A stretch of 64,000 nucleotides of DNA from Serratia liquefaciens (GTDB lineage Bacteria > Pseudomonadota > Gammaproteobacteria > Enterobacterales > Enterobacteriaceae). The position numbers and the translations under genes are program-made. The stretch spans positions 310,001 to 374,000 of the forward strand of contig NZ_CP088930.1 in NCBI RefSeq assembly GCF_027594825.1. The letters run 5' to 3'. The notes beneath the pieces were generated by a model. It was not told where the DNA came from. It made no database searches and was given only the letters and a program-made list of their open reading frames with translations. This document shows, piece by piece, positions 16,299 through 24,396 of the stretch; the first letter of the stretch is position 1, and each line of letters opens with the position of its first letter.

Positions 16299-19061
16299 TC
16301 AGAGATCGTAATTCAGCTGAAGCCAGAACTGACGCCCCGGCTCGTAGGAGTGCAAGACCCGATCGCCATAAACAAAGGTGTCGGCAACGTTGCGTTTGTT
16401 GAGCAGGTTATTGACCTCAACCGAAATGCCGACGCCATAGGCAAAGGCCGGCTGCCACGTGACTTTGGTATCCCAGCGGAAATTGCTGGCGAAGTGGGTT
16501 TTGTCGTATTTGAGCATTTGCTTGCCGCTGTCGGGATCGAGGTAATATTCATTCCCGTAACGAACGGCCTGATTGCGTGCGCTGCGCCACTGTAAGCGGT
16601 TATAAAACGTCAGGTTGTATTCCTGCCAGTCGCTGGTCAGCTCCAGGTTAAAGCGCCACGGCGAATTGAAGTCGGTGGCAGGCAGGTCAGCGGCGTTTAT
16701 CACCCGGCCGTCATACCACACCTTGTCGGAATCCAGCTTGGTGTTGGGATCGAAAAACGCATATCCCTGGTCTTTTGGCGTGTTGCTTTTGCTCTGCTGC
16801 CAGCTTATGGATCCCGACAACGCATGCGTTACCGCACCCAGCTCCCAGGGTTTGCTGTTGCTGACCGCCAACGACAAGGTGTCGTGGCTACTGCGACCGC
16901 CGTTATCGAAACTACGGATCCGCGATTTCATGGCGTTGGCGCTGTCGGCATATTTGGTGCGGCTGCGAACTTCGTCATGCCCTTCGCGGTGCACGTATTG
17001 CAAGCGCCACAGGCTTTGCATCACCTGTTGTTCAACGGCAAAGCTGAGTTCATCGTTATAGGGAGTGGACAGGCTGTCGACGCCTTCAAAATCTTTCACG
17101 CCATCCCAGTCGTTTTCCGCCGGATCCAAAGAGCAGAAATAGTAACAGTGTTCCATGCCGGCATTCTGCGCCTCATACAACGCGTAGGTCAGCATTGAAC
17201 GACCGTAGTAGCGGTTGGCGCCGGCAATCAGAACGGTTGATCCGGTACCGAATACATCGAAACTGCTGGTCAGTCGCGGGGCCAGGTTGGTTTTTTCGAC
17301 GAAATCGTCTCGGTCCAGGCGAACGCCCGGCCGTACGGTAAGACGCCCGTATTGCATGCTGTCGTCAAGGAACAATGCATAGTTGGTATAACCTGCCTGA
17401 TAATTGCCTGCCCGGAAGCGAGTGACGTAACTGGCATTGTTCATGTACTCCAGATCTTCCGGGGTGCCGCTGAACTTGTAACGGTAGTAATCCCGATCGC
17501 GCAGGTAACGGGCGCTGGTTTTGTTGACTTCAAACCCCATGTTCGGCGAATGACGCAGCCCCAGGGCCTGGAAAGGGGTAAACCTCAGCACGCCTTTCAC
17601 CGCACCGCTGTTTTGCCGCGTCGTCAAATCCCCCTGACCGCCATTGTTGTAGTACTGCGGGTTGCGCCAGTCAGAGTAATCCTCCAGCGTGTAATAATCC
17701 TTCAGATCGTTGGTTCGCTGATCTTTTAACTGTTGGTAATTGGCGGTGAGATCCAGACTCGCAATGTCAAAACGGTGCTCCAGTTGCAACGTGGTGCTCA
17801 GGCCATTGTGGTCATTGTCATAGCCTGAATTGAGCACGCTACTGGAAAACAGCTTGCTGGTGTAAGCCGAGTAATTAGCGGAAAGGTGCGCGGTGGTACG
17901 CTCATTGGCATCCCATGACAGCTTGGCGAAATAGTTGTCGGAAACACGCTTTTGATTACGGTAACCCGGCTCGGTAGACACAATTTCCAGGGCATTGTCC
18001 GGCCCTAACTGCAGGCCGCTGCCACCGGTGGTGTAGGTAGGCAAATCGGAGATACGGTGCGAGGCGGAAACCACGATGCCGAGGTTATCGGCAATCCCTG
18101 CCTCAAACCAGCCGCCAAAGTTCTGTTTGGTGTATTTGGGTTGATAGCGCCCAGGGCGACTGGTGTCGTTTTTGGCGCTGTCAAAATCCATATCAGGATC
18201 GGTGAACACTTTGTTCCACGAGGAACGCGTTTCACGAAAATACGCATGCGCACTGTTTTCACCGCGCCAGCGGCGGCTGGTGACGTCCAAAGTGCCGCCG
18301 GTGAAGCCGCCGTATTCAACCGGGATGTTATTATCGAACACCGTTACGCTGTCGATCAGGCGGCTATCGATATACATGCCCTGCTCGCTGCTGTCGATAC
18401 GGGTGATGGTTTCGCCGTTACCGTCACTGGCAGGGTCAACGTCGTTGTTGAAACTGACGCCGTCTAACTTATAAGCATTCTGATAGCTCGACGAACCATG
18501 AATGGATATCGCCTCAGGTTTGATTTCACCCTGCGTCAGGCCGGTATTCCCGGCATTGGAAAACTGCACCGCCGGGTTGGATTTCAACAGTTCGGTGACG
18601 TTGCCGTTACCGGTTGAGCGTTGACGGATCTCTTCGGAAGTGATGACCTGCGGCGCCGACATCACATTGTCCGCGCTGCGCCCGCCGGCCTCTCCCATCA
18701 CCGACGTAGTTGGCAACACCATGCCCTTGGTATTGCCCAGTGCGGCCGGCGGACGGATCACATAGCCATTGCCGCTGTCGACCAACGTCAGGCCGCTGCC
18801 GACCAGGAGCTGCTGCAAGGCGGTCTGCGGACTGTAGCTGCCGTTGAGCGCCGGAGCACGCAAGTGCTGCAAGTCTGCCTCATTGAACAACACCTGCAGT
18901 TGCCCCTGTCGCGCGATCTGCGCAATGGCATTAGCCAGAGGTTGTTCAGCCATATCAAGTTGCAGTGCTGCGGCACCAGCCAGTGGGCTGGACAGCAGCA
19001 TCGCCAGCGCTATTGCGGTCAGTGCCGGCATCCCAGAGCGTTTATTGTTTTTTTGCGTCAT
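16299..19061 (-). CDS. TonB-dependent receptor with N-terminal STN signalling domain
   Basis: Outer membrane receptor of 920 residues. A signal peptide ends near GAA (about 31). A secretin/TonB N-terminal (STN) signalling domain spans about 33-105 (ANAIAQIARQGQLQVLFNEA), then the plug with TSVMGEAGG and IPVEYGGFTGGTLDV, and a 22-strand barrel ending in FWLQLNYDL with terminal hydrophobic residue. STN domains talk to FecR-type anti-sigma factors, and a fecIR-like pair lies directly upstream. The downstream ABC transporter and M16 protease place it with FusA/YddB, receptors for iron proteins rather than siderophores. E. coli YddB lacks an STN domain, so the regulation here is more elaborate. 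Confidence 0.9.
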   Translation of the reverse strand: MTQKNNKRSGMPALTAIALAMLLSSPLAGAAALQLDMAEQPLANAIAQIARQGQLQVLFNEADLQHLRAPALNGSYSPQTALQQLLVGSGLTLVDSGNGYVIRPPAALGNTKGMVLPTTSVMGEAGGRSADNVMSAPQVITSEEIRQRSTGNGNVTELLKSNPAVQFSNAGNTGLTQGEIKPEAISIHGSSSYQNAYKLDGVSFNNDVDPASDGNGETITRIDSSEQGMYIDSRLIDSVTVFDNNIPVEYGGFTGGTLDVTSRRWRGENSAHAYFRETRSSWNKVFTDPDMDFDSAKNDTSRPGRYQPKYTKQNFGGWFEAGIADNLGIVVSASHRISDLPTYTTGGSGLQLGPDNALEIVSTEPGYRNQKRVSDNYFAKLSWDANERTTAHLSANYSAYTSKLFSSSVLNSGYDNDHNGLSTTLQLEHRFDIASLDLTANYQQLKDQRTNDLKDYYTLEDYSDWRNPQYYNNGGQGDLTTRQNSGAVKGVLRFTPFQALGLRHSPNMGFEVNKTSARYLRDRDYYRYKFSGTPEDLEYMNNASYVTRFRAGNYQAGYTNYALFLDDSMQYGRLTVRPGVRLDRDDFVEKTNLAPRLTSSFDVFGTGSTVLIAGANRYYGRSMLTYALYEAQNAGMEHCYYFCSLDPAENDWDGVKDFEGVDSLSTPYNDELSFAVEQQVMQSLWRLQYVHREGHDEVRSRTKYADSANAMKSRIRSFDNGGRSSHDTLSLAVSNSKPWELGAVTHALSGSISWQQSKSNTPKDQGYAFFDPNTKLDSDKVWYDGRVINAADLPATDFNSPWRFNLELTSDWQEYNLTFYNRLQWRSARNQAVRYGNEYYLDPDSGKQMLKYDKTHFASNFRWDTKVTWQPAFAYGVGISVEVNNLLNKRNVADTFVYGDRVLHSYEPGRQFWLQLNYDL

Positions 19062-19125
19062 GTTGAGTGTTCTTCCCTAGAAAATGAAAGTGCCGTACCC
19101 ATCGGCACAGCACCTGGGAAGACGT

Positions 19126-19144
19126 GATAATGAGAATTATCCTC
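19126..19144. promoter_or_regulatory. Fur box before the TonB receptor gene
   Basis: GATAATGAGAATTATCCTC matches the 19-bp Fur consensus at 15 positions. It lies 65-83 bp upstream of the receptor start, in the gap after the FecR-like gene, so the receptor operon probably has its own iron-controlled promoter. Confidence 0.75.
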
Positions 19145-19174
19145 ACCTAAAAAATGAAATATTTTTTAACTTTT

Positions 19175-20131
19175 TTATTTGGCCTTTATTATCAATGCAT
19201 TGCCATTTGCATCACGCACCACGCTCACGTTCAACAACAGCGGCAGTGCCGTCAGGAAAGCATCAGGATCGGCCAAATCCAAGGTGCCTGACACCGGCAT
19301 TTCGGCAAGATCCGGGCTGGCCAAACTGATGTGGCCGGCCCGGTAGCGGTTAAGCTCTGCTGCCAGATCGCCCAATGGACGGTTGCGGAACAGCAATTGG
19401 CCCTGACGCCAGTCGCCTATTTCTTCCAACGATCTGCGCCCACGCTGCAGCTCCCCAGCGGTCGGTTCCTGACGAGCCAGATCGCCGGCGTGTAACAATA
19501 CCGGGGTTGTGTGAGGCCGCCCCATCATGGCAACAATCCCTTTGCGCACCGCGACGGCTACGCTGGCGCCATCAAAGCGCACGTCAAATTCGGTACCCAC
19601 CACTCGCACCTGGCTTTCCCCCGCATACAGCGTAAAGGGTTTTGCCTTGTTCGCTGCAACGCTGAGATAGACTTCACCTTGTTCCAGCCAAAGCTGTCGC
19701 TGCTGTTGACCATACTGCACGCGTATTTTTGTTTGGCGGTTCAGGTAAACCCGGCTGCCGTCCGTCAGCACCACATCCCGGGGGCTGTCGGCGGTCTGCA
19801 CGCTAAGGTTGTTGGTCAGCAACAGCGGTAGCTGGCTGGTCGGCAACAGCAGCGCCAGGGCAAAAAACAGCCCAGTGCCGCAACGGCGCAGTGGCCGTAG
19901 CCAGCCGGTAGTTTGGCGACGAACCCTATCGGCAGGTCGCGCTATTTGCAGGCAATCGCCCCAAATTTGCTGGATTTCCTGAAAGGCCGCCTCATGCAAC
20001 GAAGAAGCAGCTCGCCAGTCGGCCAGCTGCCGCTGCTCGTCACGGGTTAAACGGCGCGCCTGGCTGCGACTAAACCACCACGCGGCCTGTTCATCAATCT
20101 CGCTTTTCAGCAATTGATTGTCATTCATCAT
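19175..20131 (-). CDS. FecR-type anti-sigma/sigma regulator
   Basis: Inner-membrane regulator of 318 residues. The cytoplasmic N-terminus has the DUF4880 motif EIDEQAAWWFSRSQ, and one transmembrane helix lies near residues 88-108. The periplasmic part carries the FecR core DVVLTDGSRVYLNRQTKIR, VVGTEF and VRKGIV and ends with an STN-like segment. It receives the signal from the receptor STN domain and controls the ECF sigma factor. Start ATG 20131 (or the next ATG at 20128) is preferred over an upstream in-frame ATG because AGGAGA lies about 10 bases before it; it overlaps the sigma gene stop, as in fecIR pairs. Confidence 0.9.
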   Translation of the reverse strand: MMNDNQLLKSEIDEQAAWWFSRSQARRLTRDEQRQLADWRAASSLHEAAFQEIQQIWGDCLQIARPADRVRRQTTGWLRPLRRCGTGLFFALALLLPTSQLPLLLTNNLSVQTADSPRDVVLTDGSRVYLNRQTKIRVQYGQQQRQLWLEQGEVYLSVAANKAKPFTLYAGESQVRVVGTEFDVRFDGASVAVAVRKGIVAMMGRPHTTPVLLHAGDLARQEPTAGELQRGRRSLEEIGDWRQGQLLFRNRPLGDLAAELNRYRAGHISLASPDLAEMPVSGTLDLADPDAFLTALPLLLNVSVVRDANGNALIIKAK

Positions 20132-20663
20132 GTTGCACACTCTCCTGCCCGGCAAGATAACGCTTGCAGTGCACTAAGGCGCCGGCAATATGCTTTTCCA
20201 CCATGCTGACGGAAATGCCCATTCTTTCCGCGACCTCCACTTGCGACAGGCCATCGAAACGGTGCAGTACAAAAGCCTGACGTCGCCGCGGCGGCAGACT
20301 GTTGATTGCGGCCTCCAAATGGTTCAAGCGCTGCTGATGTTCGAGCCTTTGGTGAGGATCGGTTTCAAAGGGCGCGACATCCTGTCGATAAATCTCTTCT
20401 TCCTGATCTTCCGCCAACAAAAGACGCCGCTTGCCGGCGCTGCGCCAATAATCAATCAAAACCCGATGAGCGATTTTGAACAGAAAGGCGCGGGTATGCT
20501 CAACCGGCGTCTGTTTCGCACGTTTTAGCCATAAGGCAAAGACATCTTGCGAAAGGTCTGTCGCGTCGTGGGCATTATCCAGCCGTTTGCGAAAGAAGCT
20601 CACCAACTGACCGTAGGTATTCTGGTAGGCCAGACTTACCTTTTTTGATGACGGTTTATTCAT
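20121..20663 (-). CDS. FecI-like ECF sigma factor
   Basis: Extracytoplasmic-function sigma factor of 180 residues for iron uptake. Region 2 is at about 10-75 (DATDLSQDVFALWLKR) and region 4 at about 115-170 (LPPRRRQAFVLHRFDGLSQ, MGISVSMVEKHI). The true start is taken as ATG 20663 (MNKPSSKK); the open frame runs 83 codons further but that part overlaps the divergent promoter region and does not resemble a sigma factor. Paired with the overlapping anti-sigma gene downstream. A Fur-like box in the upstream region suggests iron repression. Confidence 0.92.
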   Translation of the reverse strand: MNKPSSKKVSLAYQNTYGQLVSFFRKRLDNAHDATDLSQDVFALWLKRAKQTPVEHTRAFLFKIAHRVLIDYWRSAGKRRLLLAEDQEEEIYRQDVAPFETDPHQRLEHQQRLNHLEAAINSLPPRRRQAFVLHRFDGLSQVEVAERMGISVSMVEKHIAGALVHCKRYLAGQESVQHDE

Positions 20664-21009
20664 GACGATATCCGTAAAGATCGCACTGTCCCGAACGAAT
20701 TGGCAGGCCAGGCTGCCGCAGAATTCGGAAACATTGAGTCGGTTACTCACGCTGCAGGCAGCAATATTTTGCAAAACAGGGGCGACTCTGAAGGTGAATA
20801 CAATGGCGTTCACTCTTATAAGGCTGAGGGTTATAAGCAAAGCACAGATCAAATGCAAATAATAATCACTACTACTATCAAAGTGATTATCATTGAGTAT
20901 AATCCGCAGCATTAAATTCGATATATTCGCGGATCCAGGGGGGCGTTATCCCCCTTTCGCTACGCTGATCGATATATTGAATGGGACATGGAAAGGCATG
21001 GAGTGGGTA
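20664..21009. promoter_or_regulatory. divergent promoter region of sigma factor and tonB-like gene
   Basis: This 346-bp region is without genes. CAAAGTGATTATCATTGAG (20879-20897) matches the Fur consensus at 12 of 19 positions and lies between the divergent sigma-factor and tonB-like genes. AGGGGG (20937-20942) and CCCCCT (20950-20955) can form a stable hairpin in the leader of the tonB-like gene. Several open frames here are short and lack ribosome sites. Confidence 0.5.
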
Positions 21010-21822
21010 ATGAAATCATTTCGACAGGTGGCCACCGGTGGCTCGGCCGTCTCTTTGGTGAAATTCAAATCGCCGCTAATCCCTGCCCCCCGTTGGACGT
21101 TCAGCCTGCTGCTTGGCATCGCCGTACATCTGTTGGCGGCCCTGATGTTGATTGGCTGGGTGCATCACGTCACGCCACAAGGCATGTTGCCGCCGGCCGT
21201 GATTATGGATCTGGCGATGTATCAGCAGATGGCGACCCCTGCCGCCGATGTTCCCCCCGGGCCGGAGCAAAACATGGCGGCTCCGGAAAGGGTTAAACAA
21301 CCCGAAAAAAAATCCGAAGACTTGCCCAAGTTGACGCGCGCGGCACAGGGAACGCAGGCTATTCGTACCGAATTGCAGGTCAAGAAAGCCAAACCAACGC
21401 CTGAGCTGAACGACCTTCCCTTGCCGGTGGTGGCCCGCAACAGCGCCCCCACGACCAGCGCCCCTTTACCGGGACAGTCACAGAAAAACTCCGCGTCTTT
21501 CACCAGCCCTTCGGCCGCCGCTGTCAGCGGGCAGGTCAACTGGAACAGCGACGTTCTGGCACACCTTGCGCGCTATAAACGCTACCCCCGGGAAGCCTTG
21601 CGCTATCGTCTGCAAGGCGTGAGCCACGTTCGCTTTAAGGTCACGTCCGCGGGAAATGTCATTGCGGCGGAACTGTTGTCCAGCTCCGGTGAGCGAATAC
21701 TGGATCGGGAAGCTATGCGGCTGATCGCCCGGGCACAACCTCTGCCACCGCCGCCGGCAGAATTGCTGCGTAACGGCGTCGTCGAGCTGATTGCGCCTAT
21801 TGCCTACGACGTCAAAAACTGA
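21010..21822 (+). CDS. TonB-like energy transducer (FusB-like)
   Basis: TonB homologue of 270 residues. One N-terminal membrane anchor (TFSLLLGIAVHLLAALMLIGWV, about residues 30-51) is followed by a Pro/Lys/Ala-rich spacer and a C-terminal TonB domain (about 180-268, with YKRYPREALRYRLQGVSHVRF). Start ATG 21010 has GGAG six bases upstream; ATG 20998 is the alternative. It is divergent from the sigma-factor/receptor operon, matching fus loci where FusB is a dedicated TonB-like partner of the protease-linked receptor. A housekeeping TonB presumably exists elsewhere. Confidence 0.87.
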   Translation: MKSFRQVATGGSAVSLVKFKSPLIPAPRWTFSLLLGIAVHLLAALMLIGWVHHVTPQGMLPPAVIMDLAMYQQMATPAADVPPGPEQNMAAPERVKQPEKKSEDLPKLTRAAQGTQAIRTELQVKKAKPTPELNDLPLPVVARNSAPTTSAPLPGQSQKNSASFTSPSAAAVSGQVNWNSDVLAHLARYKRYPREALRYRLQGVSHVRFKVTSAGNVIAAELLSSSGERILDREAMRLIARAQPLPPPPAELLRNGVVELIAPIAYDVKN

Positions 21823-21852
21823 CCCGGCAAACCTTACTGCACCCTGTGTGAC

Positions 21853-22728
21853 TCAAGGCAGTTGTTTCAACCCGTTCAATCCGGCAATCACCTTTTGCAG
21901 AGCCCGGTTGAGTGGTTTGTCCTGACGTAACGCGATAGCCAACGTACGCTCAAGCACCGGCGTCAGGGATCTCCCTCGTAAGTCGGTTAGCGCCATGCGG
22001 GGAATAATGCTGTACCCCAGCCCGGCGGCAACCATCTCTTTGATCGCCTCAATGCTGCCCAGCTCCATCACCGGCATCGGTTTCACCCCGGCACTCAGAA
22101 ACCAGCTGTCAATCAGCCTGCGGGTGCTGCTGCCGGCCTCGAAGGCGACCCACGGCAGCGCGCCCAGCCCCTGCGGCGTGAATTCGACGGGCACGTTCGA
22201 GCCATCCGCAGGGAAAATAGCCACGAATTCATCTTGCAACAATGGGGTTAACTGCACATTGCGTCCGCTGGCCGGCAAGGTCACCAAAGCAATATCGAGC
22301 CGGTTTTCCTCCACCGCTTTCACCATGTTATCGGTGTTGCCGGTACGTACGCCGATGTTTAAGCGTGGATAATTCTGTTTCAGTTCACGCAGTAGCGAAG
22401 GCAGCAGATGAATGCAGGCGGTAGCCCCGGTTCCGATGGTGATGACGCCGGCAATCTCCTGTGCATGATCGGCCATCGCACCCAGTGCATTGTCCACTGC
22501 CGTATTGATACGTGTGATATGTTCAAGTAACACTTCACCGGCGGACGTGGGCCGCACGCGTTTGGCAACCCGCTCTAACAGCCGCACCTGCAGACGCTGT
22601 TCCAACTGGCGTATCTGCAGGCTAACGGCAGGCTGGGTCAGCCCCAGCAAATCTCCCGCCGCAGAAAAACTCCCTTGCCTGACCACCAGAGCAAAAGTGT
22701 TGAGCTGGTCTAAATTGACTTTTTCCAC
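21853..22728 (-). CDS. LysR-type transcriptional regulator
   Basis: LysR-family regulator of 291 residues. The N-terminal winged HTH contains LDQLNTFALVVRQGSFSAAGDLLGLTQPAVSLQIRQLEQRL in the usual place, and the effector-binding domain spans about 90-285. It converges on the tonB-like gene with a 30-bp gap and is divergent from a small open frame. The nearby periplasmic molybdenum dehydrogenase operon reads the same way and is a possible target, but nothing in the sequence proves it. Confidence 0.9.
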   Translation of the reverse strand: MEKVNLDQLNTFALVVRQGSFSAAGDLLGLTQPAVSLQIRQLEQRLQVRLLERVAKRVRPTSAGEVLLEHITRINTAVDNALGAMADHAQEIAGVITIGTGATACIHLLPSLLRELKQNYPRLNIGVRTGNTDNMVKAVEENRLDIALVTLPASGRNVQLTPLLQDEFVAIFPADGSNVPVEFTPQGLGALPWVAFEAGSSTRRLIDSWFLSAGVKPMPVMELGSIEAIKEMVAAGLGYSIIPRMALTDLRGRSLTPVLERTLAIALRQDKPLNRALQKVIAGLNGLKQLP

Positions 22729-22873
22729 CGTGAGACGCCTTCTAAACCCCGAATGTTGCCGAATAATAAGCGAAACGCCTATCCCAAAAATATCAAAAGC
22801 TCAGCGAATTAACGTATTCGCCCTGGCCGGCAAGAGCTGTTATTTATTTAACCAGACACGGGAGGAGTTAACG

Positions 22874-23053
22874 ATGGCACGCTACGTGTGGAATGACCGA
22901 CTGAAACAGAGCATCCGTTTCAGTTACTGGAATGAGCTGTGCGTTACCGACGATAAAGGGGCCTTGGCCCCTCAACCTGCTGATAAACCTGCCCGACAGG
23001 CTTCGAACTTATATGCCCTATCGGACGCAGCATCCAGCTCACCTGCCCTTTAA
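22874..23053 (+). CDS. small hypothetical protein, 59 residues
   Basis: Not recognised. ATG 22874 is preceded by a strong SD GGAGGAG with 7-base spacing, which is why it is listed. The peptide begins MARYVWNDRL and has an aromatic-rich first half (RFSYWNELC) and a Ser/Ala/Pro-rich tail, with no membrane segment. It is divergent from the LysR gene and convergent with the cytochrome gene. It could be a genuine small gene under LysR control or a decayed remnant. Confidence 0.4.
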   Translation: MARYVWNDRLKQSIRFSYWNELCVTDDKGALAPQPADKPARQASNLYALSDAASSSPAL

Positions 23054-23097
23054 CAAACCAGGAGACCTTTGCGGCCCCTGGCTCCATGCTAATTAGG

Positions 23098-24396
23098 CTA
23101 TTTCTCCGCCGTTTGAGCGCGCAAGCGGCTGACCTGCGCTTGCAGCTCGGGCCACGGCGCTTTCCCCGCATAACTTTGTCGCAGATAGTTAAGCAATTCG
23201 GCAATCTGGCGGTCGTTCAGATTATGGCGAAATGCCGGCATATAGCCCAGGCTGTTATTGGCCGGCCGCTGAATACCGTCCAGCACCACCCGAATGGCAT
23301 TGTCCGGCTTATCGGCATACAGGTTGGTGTTCAACGCCAGCGAAGGTCGAACGCCGACCATCTGAGCGCCCTTTTCCTGAGCATGGCATGCCATACAGGC
23401 ACCGGAGAAAATACGTGCGCCCTCCGTGGTTAACGGCTCGGTGCGTGACTCGGCCCATTGATTCAAGCGTTTGGCCTCCGTCACCTTGGGCTCGGTCGGA
23501 TGAAACGTACGCAGATAGGTGGCTATGGCCTGCAAGTCTTGCTCTGGCAAGCGCGAAAGCCCCTCTTCAATCACCGGCGCCATCGGCCCGGCTGCCACGC
23601 CGTGATCCGCCGAATAGCCCGTGCGCATAAAGCTGAGCAAATCCTCGCGTTTCCACTCCAGCGGAGCCAAGGAGCTGCCGGTTAGCGACGGGGCCGTCCA
23701 GTCTTCCGCCACGCCGCCGGTCAGGTGCTCGGCGCCGCCTTTCTCGCCAAACATCAGGTTGCGCGGCGAGTGACAGGCGCTGCAGTGGCCAAGGCCTTCG
23801 GTCAGATAGGCCCCGCGATTCCATTCGGCGCTTTGCGTCGGGTCGGCTTTCATCGCACCAGGCGTCAGGAACAGCCAGTTCCAGGTGACGATGCCCTGGC
23901 GAATGTTAAACGGAAAACTCAACTCGGTGGCCGGCGGCTGATATTTCACGGCCGGTTGCGACATCAGGTAGGCGTACAATGCCTGCAGATCTTCATCGCT
24001 GGTGCGGGTAAACGCCGTGTAGGGAAAGGCCGGGTAGAGATAGTGCCCTTCACGGTCAACCCCATGGCGCATCGCTCGCTCAAAAGCGGCATACGACCAT
24101 TGGCCAATACCGGTTTCGTTATCCGGCGTAATGTTGGTGCTGTAAATGGTGCCGAACGGAATTTCCATCGCCAAGCCGCCGGTATTGCGCTCGCCGCCGG
24201 GCCGGGTATGGCACACCGCGCAGTCGCCGAGATCGGACAGCACTTTCCCTTTGGCTATCTGTTGCTGACTGAAAACGTGATGATCATTTTCCTCCAGCGG
24301 CGCGATTTCCGGTTGCCAACTGGCTATCGCCCCAATGACCACGGCGGCAACCACCGTCAGACTGCCCCATCCGGCAACTTTTTTTATGCTGATCAT
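23098..24396 (-). CDS. triheme cytochrome c subunit of periplasmic dehydrogenase
   Basis: Membrane-anchored cytochrome c of 432 residues with an uncleaved N-terminal helix (about 8-27). Three heme motifs are seen: CAVCH (59-63), CSACH and CMACH, each followed by a distal Met region, as in alcohol- and aldehyde-dehydrogenase cytochrome subunits of acetic acid bacteria and Pseudomonas. It would pass electrons from the adjacent molybdenum enzyme to ubiquinone or the respiratory chain. Its start overlaps the stop of the molybdenum subunit by 4 bp (ATGA), so the three genes form one translationally coupled operon. Confidence 0.92.
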   Translation of the reverse strand: MISIKKVAGWGSLTVVAAVVIGAIASWQPEIAPLEENDHHVFSQQQIAKGKVLSDLGDCAVCHTRPGGERNTGGLAMEIPFGTIYSTNITPDNETGIGQWSYAAFERAMRHGVDREGHYLYPAFPYTAFTRTSDEDLQALYAYLMSQPAVKYQPPATELSFPFNIRQGIVTWNWLFLTPGAMKADPTQSAEWNRGAYLTEGLGHCSACHSPRNLMFGEKGGAEHLTGGVAEDWTAPSLTGSSLAPLEWKREDLLSFMRTGYSADHGVAAGPMAPVIEEGLSRLPEQDLQAIATYLRTFHPTEPKVTEAKRLNQWAESRTEPLTTEGARIFSGACMACHAQEKGAQMVGVRPSLALNTNLYADKPDNAIRVVLDGIQRPANNSLGYMPAFRHNLNDRQIAELLNYLRQSYAGKAPWPELQAQVSRLRAQTAEK

